A DNA stretch of 64,000 nucleotides from Rhodanobacter sp. LX-99. GTDB taxonomy: Bacteria; Pseudomonadota; Gammaproteobacteria; Xanthomonadales; Rhodanobacteraceae. Below the pieces are notes generated by a model. That model did no database searches and was not told the origin of the DNA. It saw nothing but the letters and a program-made list of their open reading frames with translations. A program made the translations under genes and the position numbers. Below are positions 43,196-53,364 of the stretch, in pieces; the stretch's first letter is position 1, and every line of letters starts with the position of its first letter. The stretch is taken from contig NZ_JAHFVL010000004.1 of assembly GCF_018599185.1 (NCBI RefSeq), forward strand, positions 62,001 through 126,000, given 5' to 3'.

Positions 43196-43250
43196 GGAGT
43201 GAGAAGTGAGAGAGGGCCCAGCGCGCGGCTTTTCTCTCGCTTCTCACTCC
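43196..43250. repeat. Purine/pyrimidine-rich inverted repeat
   Basis: GGAGTGAGAAGTGAGAGA (43196-43213) pairs with TCTCTCGCTTCTCACTCC (43233-43250), 17 of 18 bases complementary, across a 19-base loop. Related GAGAAG/CTTCTC sequence extends on both sides (to about 43182 and 43266). It lies between the ferredoxin-NADP reductase stop and the DUF456 start, so it could be a terminator or a mobile extragenic repeat. Confidence 0.7.
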
Positions 43251-43284
43251 GCTTTTCTCACTCCTCATTGCGATTGCTCTGCGA

Positions 43285-44061
43285 CTACTTCTCCACGAAC
43301 GCCCGCTCGATCACGTAGTCGCCCGGCTCGCGCGTGCGCGGCGAGGCCTGGAAGCCGCGGCCGTCGAGCAGGGCGCTCAGGTCGTCCAGCATCGCCGGGC
43401 TGCCGCACAGCATCACGCGGTCGGTTGCCGGGTTCAGCGGCGGCAGGCCGGTTGCCGTGCTCATCGCGCCGTCGGCGATCGCGTCGGTGATGCGGCCGTG
43501 GTGGCGGAACGGCTCGCGCGTCACGGTGGGGTAATAGATCAGTTTCCCGCGCACCAGCTCGCCCAGGTATTCGTGCTGCGGCAGCTGGTTTTCCAGGTAG
43601 TCGGCGTAGGCCAGGTCGTCGACCCGGCGCACGCCGTGGGCCAGCACGATCCTGTCGAAGCGCTGGTAGGTGTCCGGGTCGCGGATGATGCTCATGAACG
43701 GCGCCAGCCCGGTGCCGGTGCCGAGAAGGTAGAGATGCTTGCCGGGCTTGAGGTCGGTCAGCACCAGGGTGCCGGTGGGCTTGCGCGTGACGATCAGCGG
43801 GTCGCCGGGCTGCAGGTGTTGCAGGCGCGAGGTGAGCGGGCCGTCGGGCACCTTGATCGAGAAGAACTCCAGGTGTTCCTCCCAGCTGGCGCTGGCGATC
43901 GAGTACGCGCGCATCAGCGGGCGGCCGTCCGTTTCCAGCCCGATCATCACGAACTGGCCGCTGTCGAAGCGGAAACCCGGGTCGCGGGTGGTGCGGAAGG
44001 AGAACAGGTTGTCGTTCCAGTGCCGCACGTCGATCACGTGCTCGGTTGCCATTGCCACCAT
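43285..44061 (-). CDS. fpr: Ferredoxin-NADP(+) reductase
   Basis: A 258-residue reductase matching bacterial Fpr length. The FAD-binding RAYSIASAS and the PDGPLTSRLQHLQPGD region are followed by the NADP-binding LLGTGTGLAPFMSI and LCGSPAM; the protein ends GDYVIERAFVEK as Fpr proteins do. It transfers electrons between NADPH and ferredoxin or flavodoxin. The ATG at 44061 gives the standard length; the ATG at 44052 is only 3 residues shorter. Confidence 0.9.
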   Translation of the reverse strand: MVAMATEHVIDVRHWNDNLFSFRTTRDPGFRFDSGQFVMIGLETDGRPLMRAYSIASASWEEHLEFFSIKVPDGPLTSRLQHLQPGDPLIVTRKPTGTLVLTDLKPGKHLYLLGTGTGLAPFMSIIRDPDTYQRFDRIVLAHGVRRVDDLAYADYLENQLPQHEYLGELVRGKLIYYPTVTREPFRHHGRITDAIADGAMSTATGLPPLNPATDRVMLCGSPAMLDDLSALLDGRGFQASPRTREPGDYVIERAFVEK

Positions 44062-44580
44062 GGTCGGTCGTCTCGCGTTGTTGCGTTGTCGGGGTGCCGG
44101 GGAGTCGCACGCCAAGCCATCCGGCAGGCCGGAGACGGGGACTCGCGGGGAGGGCGGACGTGGCCGCGGTGCCTTGCGAGCGCCGGGATGGACGCGGCGA
44201 CAGGTGCTTAGGATACGCGAGTGGCCATGAATGAGTCCGTGCCCGGGCGCGGTCGTGAAGGCGGTCTGCGGCATCGTGCCGCGACACCGGCCATCGTCGG
44301 GAGCCGGGTGGCGCGGCGAAGTGGCGTTTTTGCGGCCAGCAACCGTTCCTGGAGCAGGCGAGGCGATGTATTACGCCGGTGAGCGCTCTGGTACTACATC
44401 GACAGCGGCCGGGGACGACAGACAAGAACAGCCTTGGACTGCAGCGCCGAAACTGCGCATACTTCATCGTCGCCGACGATCCAGTGCTTCAGGGCCGGAT
44501 CGCGATGGGCACCAGGGGGATTTTCGCGGCACGCCGATAGCTGGCGTGCGGGGGTTCTTGCTGGTGGCTTCGGGGGCGTG
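44062..44580. other. Intergenic region between fpr and the sigma-54 activator gene
   Basis: About 520 bases separate the divergent starts. Open frames are present on both strands but none has a convincing start or protein character. The activator's frame remains open back to a TTG at 44434, but that extension is not domain-like, so the region is treated as non-coding with promoters on either side. Confidence 0.45.
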
Positions 44581-45567
44581 ATGCCGGTGATGCTCGGCCA
44601 ATCCAAGGCGATCCAGGCGGTACGGGCGCAATTGCAGCGCTACGCCGGCTGCGATGTGCAGGTGCTGATCGAAGGCGAGACCGGTACCGGCAAGGAACTG
44701 GCGGCGCGGGAAATCCACTACGCCAGCGCGCGCCGCGACCATCCGTTCGTGCCGGTCAACTGCGGCGCGATTCCCGACAGCCTGATCGAGAACGAACTGT
44801 TTGGGCACGACCGCGGCGCCTTCACCGACGCCAAGGGCGCCCAGCCCGGCCTGATCGACCATGCGCGCGGCGGCACGCTGTTCCTCGACGAGGTCGACAC
44901 GCTCTCGGACAAGGGCCAGGTGACCCTGTTGCGCTTCCTGCAGGACAACGAATACCGCCCGGTGGGCGGTGGCGCGGCGCGGGTGTCGGACGCGCGCATC
45001 ATCGCCGCCACCAATGCCAGCCTGGAGCGCCAGGTGGCGGCCGGACGCTTCCGTCGCGACCTGCACTACCGGCTCAACGCCTTGTACCTGCGGCTGCCGC
45101 CGTTGCGCGAACGCGGCGACGACGTGGCCCTGCTGGCCGGCCATTTCGTCGACGCCGTCGCGGCGCGGCTGCGGGGGCCGGCCAAACAGTGGGGCGAAGA
45201 TGCCCTGCAGGCGCTGCTGGCGTATGCCTGGCCGGGCAACGTGCGCGAGCTGGACAACGTCGCGTTGCGTGCCTACATGTGCAGCGAGGGGCCGATCATC
45301 GGCCTCGCCGAACTGGCGGCGGCCGAGCCGGCCTTGGCCGGCGCGGGCGCGATGCCCAGGCGCCGCGCCAACGAGCCGGACCTCGGTTTCAGCGCGGCCA
45401 AGCTGCACGCCATCCGCAAGTTCGAGCACGACTATCTCACCCGGCTGATGCAGCAGGCCTGCGGCAATATCAGCGCCGCCGCCCGTCTGTCCGGCACCGA
45501 GCGCCGCCAGCTCGGCAAGCTGCTGCTGAAACACGGCATCGAGACCAAGCAGTTCCGGCCGCACTGA
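44581..45567 (+). CDS. PspF-like sigma-54-dependent activator without sensory domain
   Basis: A 328-residue enhancer-binding protein. It begins almost directly with the AAA+ domain: Walker A GETGTGKE (32-39), the sigma-54-contact loop as GAFTDA (79-84; the usual last Gly is Asp), Walker B TLFLDEV (99-105), arginine-finger region RFRRDLHYRLN (156-166) and WPGNVREL (217-224). A Fis-type helix-turn-helix (about 294-320) closes it. With no receiver or ligand domain, control must come through partner proteins or expression level, as for PspF. A sigma-54 promoter lies 139 bases downstream before the eCIS operon, so this is its likely activator. Confidence 0.88.
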   Translation: MPVMLGQSKAIQAVRAQLQRYAGCDVQVLIEGETGTGKELAAREIHYASARRDHPFVPVNCGAIPDSLIENELFGHDRGAFTDAKGAQPGLIDHARGGTLFLDEVDTLSDKGQVTLLRFLQDNEYRPVGGGAARVSDARIIAATNASLERQVAAGRFRRDLHYRLNALYLRLPPLRERGDDVALLAGHFVDAVAARLRGPAKQWGEDALQALLAYAWPGNVRELDNVALRAYMCSEGPIIGLAELAAAEPALAGAGAMPRRRANEPDLGFSAAKLHAIRKFEHDYLTRLMQQACGNISAAARLSGTERRQLGKLLLKHGIETKQFRPH

Positions 45568-45575
45568 CTCCCATG

Positions 45576-45597
45576 CCGGGCCGGTCGCCTGGCCCGG
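45576..45597. promoter_or_regulatory. Dyad upstream of the eCIS sigma-54 promoter (outer)
   Basis: CCGGGCC (45576-45582) and GGCCCGG (45591-45597) are perfect 7-bp arms around an 8-base spacer, about 145 bases upstream of the predicted start. This is either an activator-binding site or the hairpin ending the activator gene. Confidence 0.35.
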
Positions 45598-45626
45598 GTG
45601 CAATCCCTCCCACTGCGCCGGCGAAG

Positions 45627-45644
45627 CGGGTCATCACTGACCCG
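45627..45644. promoter_or_regulatory. Dyad, candidate enhancer site for the eCIS activator
   Basis: CGGGTCA and TGACCCG form perfect 7-bp arms around TCAC, centred about 96 bases upstream of the predicted sigma-54 start. The placement and symmetry fit a Fis-type enhancer-binding protein such as the product of 44581-45567. Confidence 0.5.
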
Positions 45645-45705
45645 GCGGCCTCGACGCCGGGCGTCGCAAGTCCAGCAGCTGGGCCATTCGATGGGTTTCC
45701 GTCCG

Positions 45706-45720
45706 TGGCACGCATGTTGC
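45706..45720 (+). promoter_or_regulatory. Sigma-54 (RpoN) -24/-12 promoter of the eCIS operon
   Basis: TGGCACGCATGTTGC matches the core consensus TGGCAC N5 TTGC, with exactly 10 bases between GG and GC. The start is expected near 45732, giving a 22-base leader with AAGG 5 bases before the ATG at 45754. It is the only promoter-like element between the activator gene and the eCIS genes. Confidence 0.8.
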
Positions 45721-45753
45721 CTCGGTCCATACGCATGTGTGCAGAAGGGTGTC

Positions 45754-46032
45754 ATGACCAGACATCAAGGCCAAAGCACGGCAGGCGAAAGCGAGATGGA
45801 GATCGAACGTTCGGTACTCGCGTATCTGCACTCCCATCCGCAGGCGGCGGACACCCTCCGCGGCATCGTCAACTGGTGGTTGCCGCGGCAGCGTTACGAG
45901 AGCGGCTGCCTGCGCATCGAGCACGTGCTGGACCGGTTGGTCACCGAGGGGCTGCTGCACCGCGACGAGCTGCCGGATGGCGAGGTGCTGTACGCGCTGA
46001 ACAGGCACACCAGGCCGCCGCAGCCGAACTGA
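45754..46032 (+). CDS. Small winged-helix-like protein, first gene of the eCIS operon
   Basis: A 92-residue soluble protein. The body (EIERSVLAYLHSHPQAADTL, ESGCLRIEHVLDRLVTEGLL, DGEVLYALNRH) has the helix-helix-beta-hairpin pattern of a winged helix, in which the final hairpin would be the wing. It could be an autoregulator or a structural part. The ATG at 45754 has AAGG at 45745-45748; an in-frame ATG at 45796 would remove a polar leader. It sits between the sigma-54 promoter and the sheath gene (36-base gap). The family is not recognised with certainty. Confidence 0.65.
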   Translation: MTRHQGQSTAGESEMEIERSVLAYLHSHPQAADTLRGIVNWWLPRQRYESGCLRIEHVLDRLVTEGLLHRDELPDGEVLYALNRHTRPPQPN

Positions 46033-46068
46033 CCGCGACACGGGTTTTCACGACGGAGGACCGATCCC

Positions 46069-47670
46069 ATGCCATCTGCGCTCACCTATCCGGGCGTCTA
46101 CATCGAGGAGATTCCCAGCGGCGTCCGCACCATCACCGGTGTGGCCACCTCGATCACCGCCTTCGTCGGCCGCGCCGCGCGCGGACCGATCGACGCCGAC
46201 GCGGAAAGCCCGGTCATCATCAACAGCTACGGCGACTTCGAGCGCAACTTCGGCTCCCTCGACCCGGCCTATCCGATGGGCTATGCCGTGCGCGACTTCT
46301 ACCTCAACGGCGGCGCGCAGGCGGCGATCGTGCGGCTGTACAAGGGTACCGACGGCAAGCCGGCGAAGGCGGCCATCGCGATCGCCAACCTGCCGCTGGA
46401 GGCGGCCACGGCCGGCAGCTGGGGCAACCAGTTGCGCGTACGCGTCGACAGCAATGTATCGGCCGACATCGCCGCCAGCTTCGGGCTGGCGGTCGGCGAC
46501 CTGTTCAACCTGACCGTGCGCGACATGGCCAGCGGCACCCAGGAGAGCTTCCTCAACCTCAGCGTGAAGGAGAGCCCGCGCCGCGCGGACCGCGTGCTGA
46601 AGGCGGGCTCTTCGCTGCTGCGCGTGGCGTCGTCGCTGACCTTGCCCGCCACTGCCGTGCCCGCCGCGCACCTCGACCCGGACGCCGGCAAGACCGTGTG
46701 GGAGCAGGACAAGTCCTCCACCGGCGTCGCCGCGGCCGACCAGGCCGCCGACAGCGCGGCGCTGGACGACAACGCTTACCTGGGCAATGCGGACGCCAAG
46801 ACCGGCATCTACGCGTTGAAGAAGGCCGACCTGTTCAACCTGCTGTGCATTCCGCCGGACGTGCGCGGAGGCAACACGTCCAAGACGGTCTACCAGAACG
46901 CGATGGCGCTGTGCGTGGAACGTCGGGCGCTGCTGATCGTCGATGCGCCGAACGACTGGGGCAGCGCCGGCGCGGTCACCCCGGCGGTGCTGGCGGCGCT
47001 GGGCCTCGGCGGCACGGCCGCGCGCAACGCCGCGCTGTACTTCCCGCGGGTGATCGAATCGGACCCGAAGCGCCAGGGCCAGCTCGACACCTTCGTGCCC
47101 TGCGGCATCGTCGCCGGGGTGATGGCGCGCACCGATACGCAGCGCGGCGTGTGGAAGGCGCCGGCCGGCATCGACGCGGCGCTGAACGGCGTGCAGGGGC
47201 TGGCCGTCACGCTCAACGACGCCGAGAACGGCATGCTCAACCCGCTCGGCGTGAACTGCCTGCGCAGCTTCCCGCTGGTCGGCCCGGTGGCGTGGGGTTC
47301 GCGCACGCTGCGCGGCGCCGACCTGCTCGCCGACGAATACAAGTACGTGCCGGTGCGCCGGCTCGCGCTGTTCATCGAGGAGAGCCTGTTCCGCGGCACC
47401 CAGTGGGTGGTGTTCGAGCCGAACGACGAGCCGCTGTGGTCGCAGATCCGCCTCAACGTGGGCGCCTTCATGCAGAACCTGTTCCGCCAGGGCGCGTTCC
47501 AGGGCAAGACGCCGAACGACGCCTACTTCGTGAAGTGCGACAAGGAAACCACCACGCAGAACGACATCAACCTCGGCATCGTCAACATCGTGGTCGGCTT
47601 CGCGCCGCTCAAGCCCGCCGAGTTCGTGGTCATCCAGCTGCAGCAGATGGCCGGCCAGATCCAGACCTGA
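46069..47670 (+). CDS. Contractile sheath protein (Afp2/3-like)
   Basis: A 533-residue phage-tail-sheath protein. The start YPGVYIEEIPSGVRTITGV is the classic sheath N-terminus of eCIS and Myoviridae tails. The C-terminal part (LRGADLLADEYKYVPVRRL, FIEESLFRGTQWVVFEPND, GIVNIVVGFAPLKPAEFVVI) forms the conserved sheath core. Sheath subunits surround the inner tube and drive it forward by contraction. Only one sheath gene is present, unlike the two or three in Afp/PVC loci, so the sheath is probably homomeric. It is followed by the tube gene 10 bases later. Confidence 0.95.
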   Translation: MPSALTYPGVYIEEIPSGVRTITGVATSITAFVGRAARGPIDADAESPVIINSYGDFERNFGSLDPAYPMGYAVRDFYLNGGAQAAIVRLYKGTDGKPAKAAIAIANLPLEAATAGSWGNQLRVRVDSNVSADIAASFGLAVGDLFNLTVRDMASGTQESFLNLSVKESPRRADRVLKAGSSLLRVASSLTLPATAVPAAHLDPDAGKTVWEQDKSSTGVAAADQAADSAALDDNAYLGNADAKTGIYALKKADLFNLLCIPPDVRGGNTSKTVYQNAMALCVERRALLIVDAPNDWGSAGAVTPAVLAALGLGGTAARNAALYFPRVIESDPKRQGQLDTFVPCGIVAGVMARTDTQRGVWKAPAGIDAALNGVQGLAVTLNDAENGMLNPLGVNCLRSFPLVGPVAWGSRTLRGADLLADEYKYVPVRRLALFIEESLFRGTQWVVFEPNDEPLWSQIRLNVGAFMQNLFRQGAFQGKTPNDAYFVKCDKETTTQNDINLGIVNIVVGFAPLKPAEFVVIQLQQMAGQIQT

Positions 47671-47680
47671 GGACACATCC

Positions 47681-48208
47681 ATGGCTCAGTTCAGCGTCAA
47701 TGCGCAGCGCTTCGATCCGTACAAGAACTTCAAGTTCCGGGTGAAATGGGACGGCCGCTACGTGGCCGGCGTCAGCAAGGTGTCGGGCCTGAAGCGCACC
47801 ACCGAGGTGGTCAAGCACCGCGAGGGCGGCGACCCCAGCAGCACGCGCAAGTCGCCCGGGCGCACCGAGTACGAGGCGATCACCATCGAGCGCGGCGTCA
47901 CCCACGACACCGAGTTCGAGAAGTGGGCGAACAAGGTGTGGAACTTCGGCGCCGGGCTCGGTGCGGAAGTCTCGCTGAAGGACTTCCGCAAGGACCTGAT
48001 CCTGGAGGTCTACAACGAGGCCGGCCAGCTCGCGCTCGCCTACAAGCTGTACCGCTGCTGGGTATCGGAGTACCAGGCGATGCCGGACCTGGACGCGAAC
48101 GCGAACGCGGTGGCGATCCAGCACCTGAAGCTCGAGAACGAGGGTTGGGAGCGCGACGTCGGCGTGCCGGAGCCGGCCGAGCCAAGCTTCACCGTACCCG
48201 CCGGCTGA
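47681..48208 (+). CDS. Inner tube protein (gp19/Afp1-like)
   Basis: A 175-residue tail tube protein. Matching segments: FDPYKNFKFRVKWDGRYVAGVSKVSGLKRTTEVVKHREGGD and ITIERGVTHDTEFEKW, plus a LKDFRKDLILEVYNEAG helix-sheet region. It stacks as hexameric rings inside the sheath. A single copy is present. The C-terminus has a short unstructured tail (VPEPAEPSFTVPAG). GGACAC precedes the ATG. Confidence 0.95.
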   Translation: MAQFSVNAQRFDPYKNFKFRVKWDGRYVAGVSKVSGLKRTTEVVKHREGGDPSSTRKSPGRTEYEAITIERGVTHDTEFEKWANKVWNFGAGLGAEVSLKDFRKDLILEVYNEAGQLALAYKLYRCWVSEYQAMPDLDANANAVAIQHLKLENEGWERDVGVPEPAEPSFTVPAG

Positions 48209-48213
48209 GCGCC

Positions 48214-48948
48214 ATGCACACGCCCACGCCCGCGCAGCTGCTGCAGGTCTGGGAACGCGGGGGCGACCCGTCCGCCGCGGCACGCGGGCTGTTGCTGCTC
48301 GGCTGCAGCTGCGACGAATACTCCGCCGAAGCGCAGGCGGCCTTGCCGCTGGGCCGGCGCGATGCGCTGCTGCTGGAGTTGCGCGAGCGCCTGTTCGGCG
48401 CCGCGATCGATGCGGTGGCGGCGTGCCCGCATTGCGCGGCCACGGTCGAGGCGACGTTCCGTTGCGACGATTTGCGGCTGCCGCATGCGGACGCCGCCGC
48501 CTCCATGCTGGAACATGCCGCGCGCGGCATTCGCGTGCAGTTCCGATTGCCGGACAGCCGCGACCTGCTGGCATTGGAAAACTGCGGCGATGCCGAAGCC
48601 GCGCGCGCGCTGCTGCTCGAGCGTTGCGTGCTCGACGCGCGATCCGGCGACGAAGCGCACGAGCCGCGCAGCTTGCCGCACGAGCTGCAGGCGGAGATCG
48701 CGCGGGCGATGGCGCAGGCCGATCCGCAGGCCGACCTGCAACTGGCCTTCCGCTGCCCGCACTGCGATCACGAATGGCAGCCGCTGTTCGATATCGCGCG
48801 CTTCCTGTGGCAGGAACTGCACGCGTGGGCGCTGCACATGCTGCGCGAGGTGGACACGCTGGCGCAGGCCTATCACTGGGCCGAGGCCGACATCCTCGCC
48901 CTGAGCCCGCGCCGGCGCCAGGCTTACCTGGAGCTGTGCGCGCCATGA
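48214..48948 (+). CDS. gp26-like (T4_baseplate) protein with two CPHC zinc pairs
   Basis: A 244-residue protein of the T4 baseplate gp26-like group often found in eCIS loci. Two CPHC motifs (AACPHCAATVEATF and FRCPHCDHEWQPLFD) are about 110 residues apart and could together form one zinc site. Alpha-helical C-terminal part: ARFLWQELHAWALHMLREV. It is assumed to build or assist the baseplate wedge. It starts 5 bases after the tube stop, and its own stop overlaps the next start (ATGA). Confidence 0.8.
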   Translation: MHTPTPAQLLQVWERGGDPSAAARGLLLLGCSCDEYSAEAQAALPLGRRDALLLELRERLFGAAIDAVAACPHCAATVEATFRCDDLRLPHADAAASMLEHAARGIRVQFRLPDSRDLLALENCGDAEAARALLLERCVLDARSGDEAHEPRSLPHELQAEIARAMAQADPQADLQLAFRCPHCDHEWQPLFDIARFLWQELHAWALHMLREVDTLAQAYHWAEADILALSPRRRQAYLELCAP

Positions 48949-49691
48949 GCGATTTCCTCGACCGGCTGGCGGCACGCGCGATCGGCGGCGAAACCACGCT
49001 GGCGCCACGGCTGCCGTCGCTGTTCGAACCGCTGCAGCGCGCGCCGATCGTGCCGCCGGCCGATGCGGACGAGGCGCCGTCCGACCGGCGCCAGGCAGCG
49101 CCCGCCATGCACGCGGTGCCGGTCGAGGCGCCGACAAGTGCAGCACCCGCGAGCGCGTCGGCACAGCCGGCCGCAGCGCCCGTCGCGCCCATCGAACGCG
49201 TGGTGGCGGCGGTGTCGGCAAGCGCTGCCGCGAGCGCGGCGCCGCACGCGTCGGCACCGTCGACCGTCGGCGAACGAGCCTTCACGCCCGCCGTCGACCG
49301 CCCCGCAGCGCCATCCGTGTCGGCGCGTCCGGCCATGCCCGCACCGCCGCAACCGGTGCAGCCACGGCAGGCGCACGTCGCGCCGGATCGGCTGGAGACG
49401 GCGCGGACGCCGGCGTCGAACGGCGCCTTGTTGCCCGCGCCTGCGCCGGTATTTGCCGCGCCACGCGTAGCGCCCGCACGATTCGGGCGCACCGTCGCCA
49501 CGCGGGCCGCGGCTGCACGAGCCGAAGGCAAGGCCGACGCAGCGGGTGAGCCGGTGGTGCACGTCAGCATCGGCCGGCTCGAGGTGCGCGCCGCGCCGGT
49601 GGCCGCCACCCCACCGCGGCGTCGCGAAGGCCCGCAGCCGGGCAGCCTCGACGACTACCTGCGCCAGCGTGGCGGCAAGGCGTCGCCATGA
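48945..49691 (+). CDS. Pro/Ala-rich eCIS protein with C-terminal VHVSIGRLEVRA motif
   Basis: A 248-residue protein, mostly disordered: a short helical N-terminus (SDFLDRLAARAIG), then ~170 residues dominated by Ala, Pro and Ser. A single ordered C-terminal segment (VVHVSIGRLEVRAAPV ... GSLDDYLRQRGG) follows. Such proteins occur in related eCIS clusters without a known role; the long linker suggests a tether or chaperone joining two parts. ATGA overlaps at both ends show tight coupling with neighbours. The GC-rich low-complexity core is under weak sequence constraint. Confidence 0.7.
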   Translation: MSDFLDRLAARAIGGETTLAPRLPSLFEPLQRAPIVPPADADEAPSDRRQAAPAMHAVPVEAPTSAAPASASAQPAAAPVAPIERVVAAVSASAAASAAPHASAPSTVGERAFTPAVDRPAAPSVSARPAMPAPPQPVQPRQAHVAPDRLETARTPASNGALLPAPAPVFAAPRVAPARFGRTVATRAAAARAEGKADAAGEPVVHVSIGRLEVRAAPVAATPPRRREGPQPGSLDDYLRQRGGKASP

Positions 49692-50928
49692 GCAACGTGC
49701 TGGCCATCGCCGCGACCACGCGCACGCTGCGCAACCTGCTGCTGGCGCAGATGCCGGCACTGGATGCGGAATTGAGCGACCTGGAAGTGACCCTGCAGCC
49801 GCCCGACGTGGCGCGCAAGGGCATCAGCAAGGCGCAGCTCAACCTGTTCCTGTACCAGGTGGTCGCCAATGCCGCCTGGCGCAATCTCGACCTGCCCGGC
49901 CAGGTGCGTCCCGGCGAGACCGCGCCGCCGCCGCTGGCGCTGAACCTGCACTACGTGATCACCGCCTGGGGTCGCGGCGAGAACGACAACGACGCGATCA
50001 GCCATCGCGTGCTGGCCGCCGCGATGAGCACCCTGCACGACCGCGGCGTGCTCGACGGCAACGACATCCGCAACGCGCTGCCGGACAACGACCTGGCCAG
50101 CCAGATCGAGCGCGTGCGCGTCACCCCGCTGCCGCAGAGTGTGGACGAGTTGTCCCGGCTGTGGACCGCGTTCCAGACCAACTATCGCGCCTCGGCCGTC
50201 TACGAGGCGGCGGTGGTGCTGATCGACAGCCAGGCGGCGATGCGCGCACCGCTGCCGGTGCTGCGGCGCGGCCCGCAGGATCGCGGCGTGATCGCCACCG
50301 CGTCCGCCGCCGCGGTGCTGGAGGCGCTCGACTACCCGCGCCATCAGGCTGCCGTGCGCCTCGGCGAGGACATCGTGCTGAACGGGCGCCAGCTCGCGAC
50401 GGATCATTCGCTGGCCCGCTTCAGCAGCCTGCGCCTGGACGCGCCGATCGATATCGCGCCGCAACCCGGCGACGCCGCCGGCACGTTGCGCGTGCATCTC
50501 GCCGACACCGCCGACGATGCCGATGCCGTCGCGCGCTGGGCGCCGGGCATCTACACCGTGGCCCTGCTGGTGCAGCCGCCGGGACTGCCGCCATTGCTCA
50601 GCAACGAGCTGCCGCTGGTGCTGGCGCCGCGCATCGCGCTCGGCTCGCTCGCCGCCGCGGCCGGCGACTTCGCCTTGAACCTGACCTGCACGCCGCGCAT
50701 CCGCGACGGCCAGCGCGTGTTCCTGCTGTTCGGCGACCGCCTGCTGGCGCCGGCCAGCCTCGGCAACCCGGCCGACACGCACCAGCCGACCGCGCTGGTC
50801 TTCCAGCTCACCGGCGTGGCCGCGGGCACGTACACCGTGCGCCTGCGCGTGGACGGCGCCGACAGCATCCCGGTCGACTTCAGCAGCAGCGCGCCCGCGT
50901 TCGCCGCGGACCAGCAGGTGGTCGTGTC

Positions 50929-50932
<4 letters not shown>
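49688..50932 (+). CDS. DUF4255 protein (Afp16/Pvc16-like tail terminator)
   Basis: A 414-residue protein whose N-terminal ~200 residues match DUF4255 (LNLFLYQVVANAAWRNLDLPG, LALNLHYVITAWG), the tail-terminator domain that caps the distal end of tube and sheath. The C-terminal ~200 residues look like beta-sandwich (Ig-like) domains (LRVHLADTADD, LPLVLAPRIAL, AGTYTVRLRVDG). The terminator controls tail length. It overlaps the ATPase start by 4 bases (ATGA). Confidence 0.85.
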
Positions 50933-53075
<2,143 letters not shown>

Positions 53076-53079
<4 letters not shown>

Positions 53080-53363
53080 GCATCGAGCTGCACATCGAGC
53101 GGCTGGTGATCGACGAAGCCGCGCTCGGCGGCGAACGCGCAGGCAGCGTGCGCGCCGCACTCGAATCCGAGCTGGCCCGCCTGCTGGCGCAGCCTGGCGC
53201 GGTCGGCGCGTTGCGCGGCCTCGGCGCGGTGGCTGCGCTGCCGCCGGCGAAGCTGCCGACTGCCAGCCACCCGCACGAGCGCCTCGGCCCGCGCATCGCC
53301 ACGGCGGTGCAGCGCGGTCTCGGCATCTCTCCCGCCGCGCACGTCGCGGGCAAGGAGCATTGA
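53076..53363 (+). CDS. Small eCIS-associated protein, 95 residues
   Basis: Its GTG start overlaps the ATPase stop (GTGA). The N-terminus SIELHIERLVID is a likely beta-strand similar to the VHVSIGRLEVRA segment of the Pro/Ala-rich protein. An amphipathic helix (GSVRAALESELARLLAQ) follows, then an Ala/Pro/His-rich C-terminus. No function is known; it may be an adaptor for ATPase or cargo. Its tight packing within the operon supports it as a real gene. Confidence 0.7.
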
Positions 53364-53364
53364 C

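Noticed and set aside
44434..44580. N-terminal extension of the sigma-54 activator and other short frames in the fpr-activator gap
   Set aside because: The 49 extra residues show no domain character; the activator is complete from 44581 at PspF-like length. The opposing and overlapping frames also lack family resemblance.
45598..45753. Extension of the first eCIS operon gene across the sigma-54 promoter
   Set aside because: Translation cannot start upstream of the predicted transcript start near 45732, and the ATG at 45754 has its own ribosome site.
46048..47682. Minus-strand open frame (544 codons) opposite the sheath gene
   Set aside because: Antisense shadow of a strongly conserved sheath protein.
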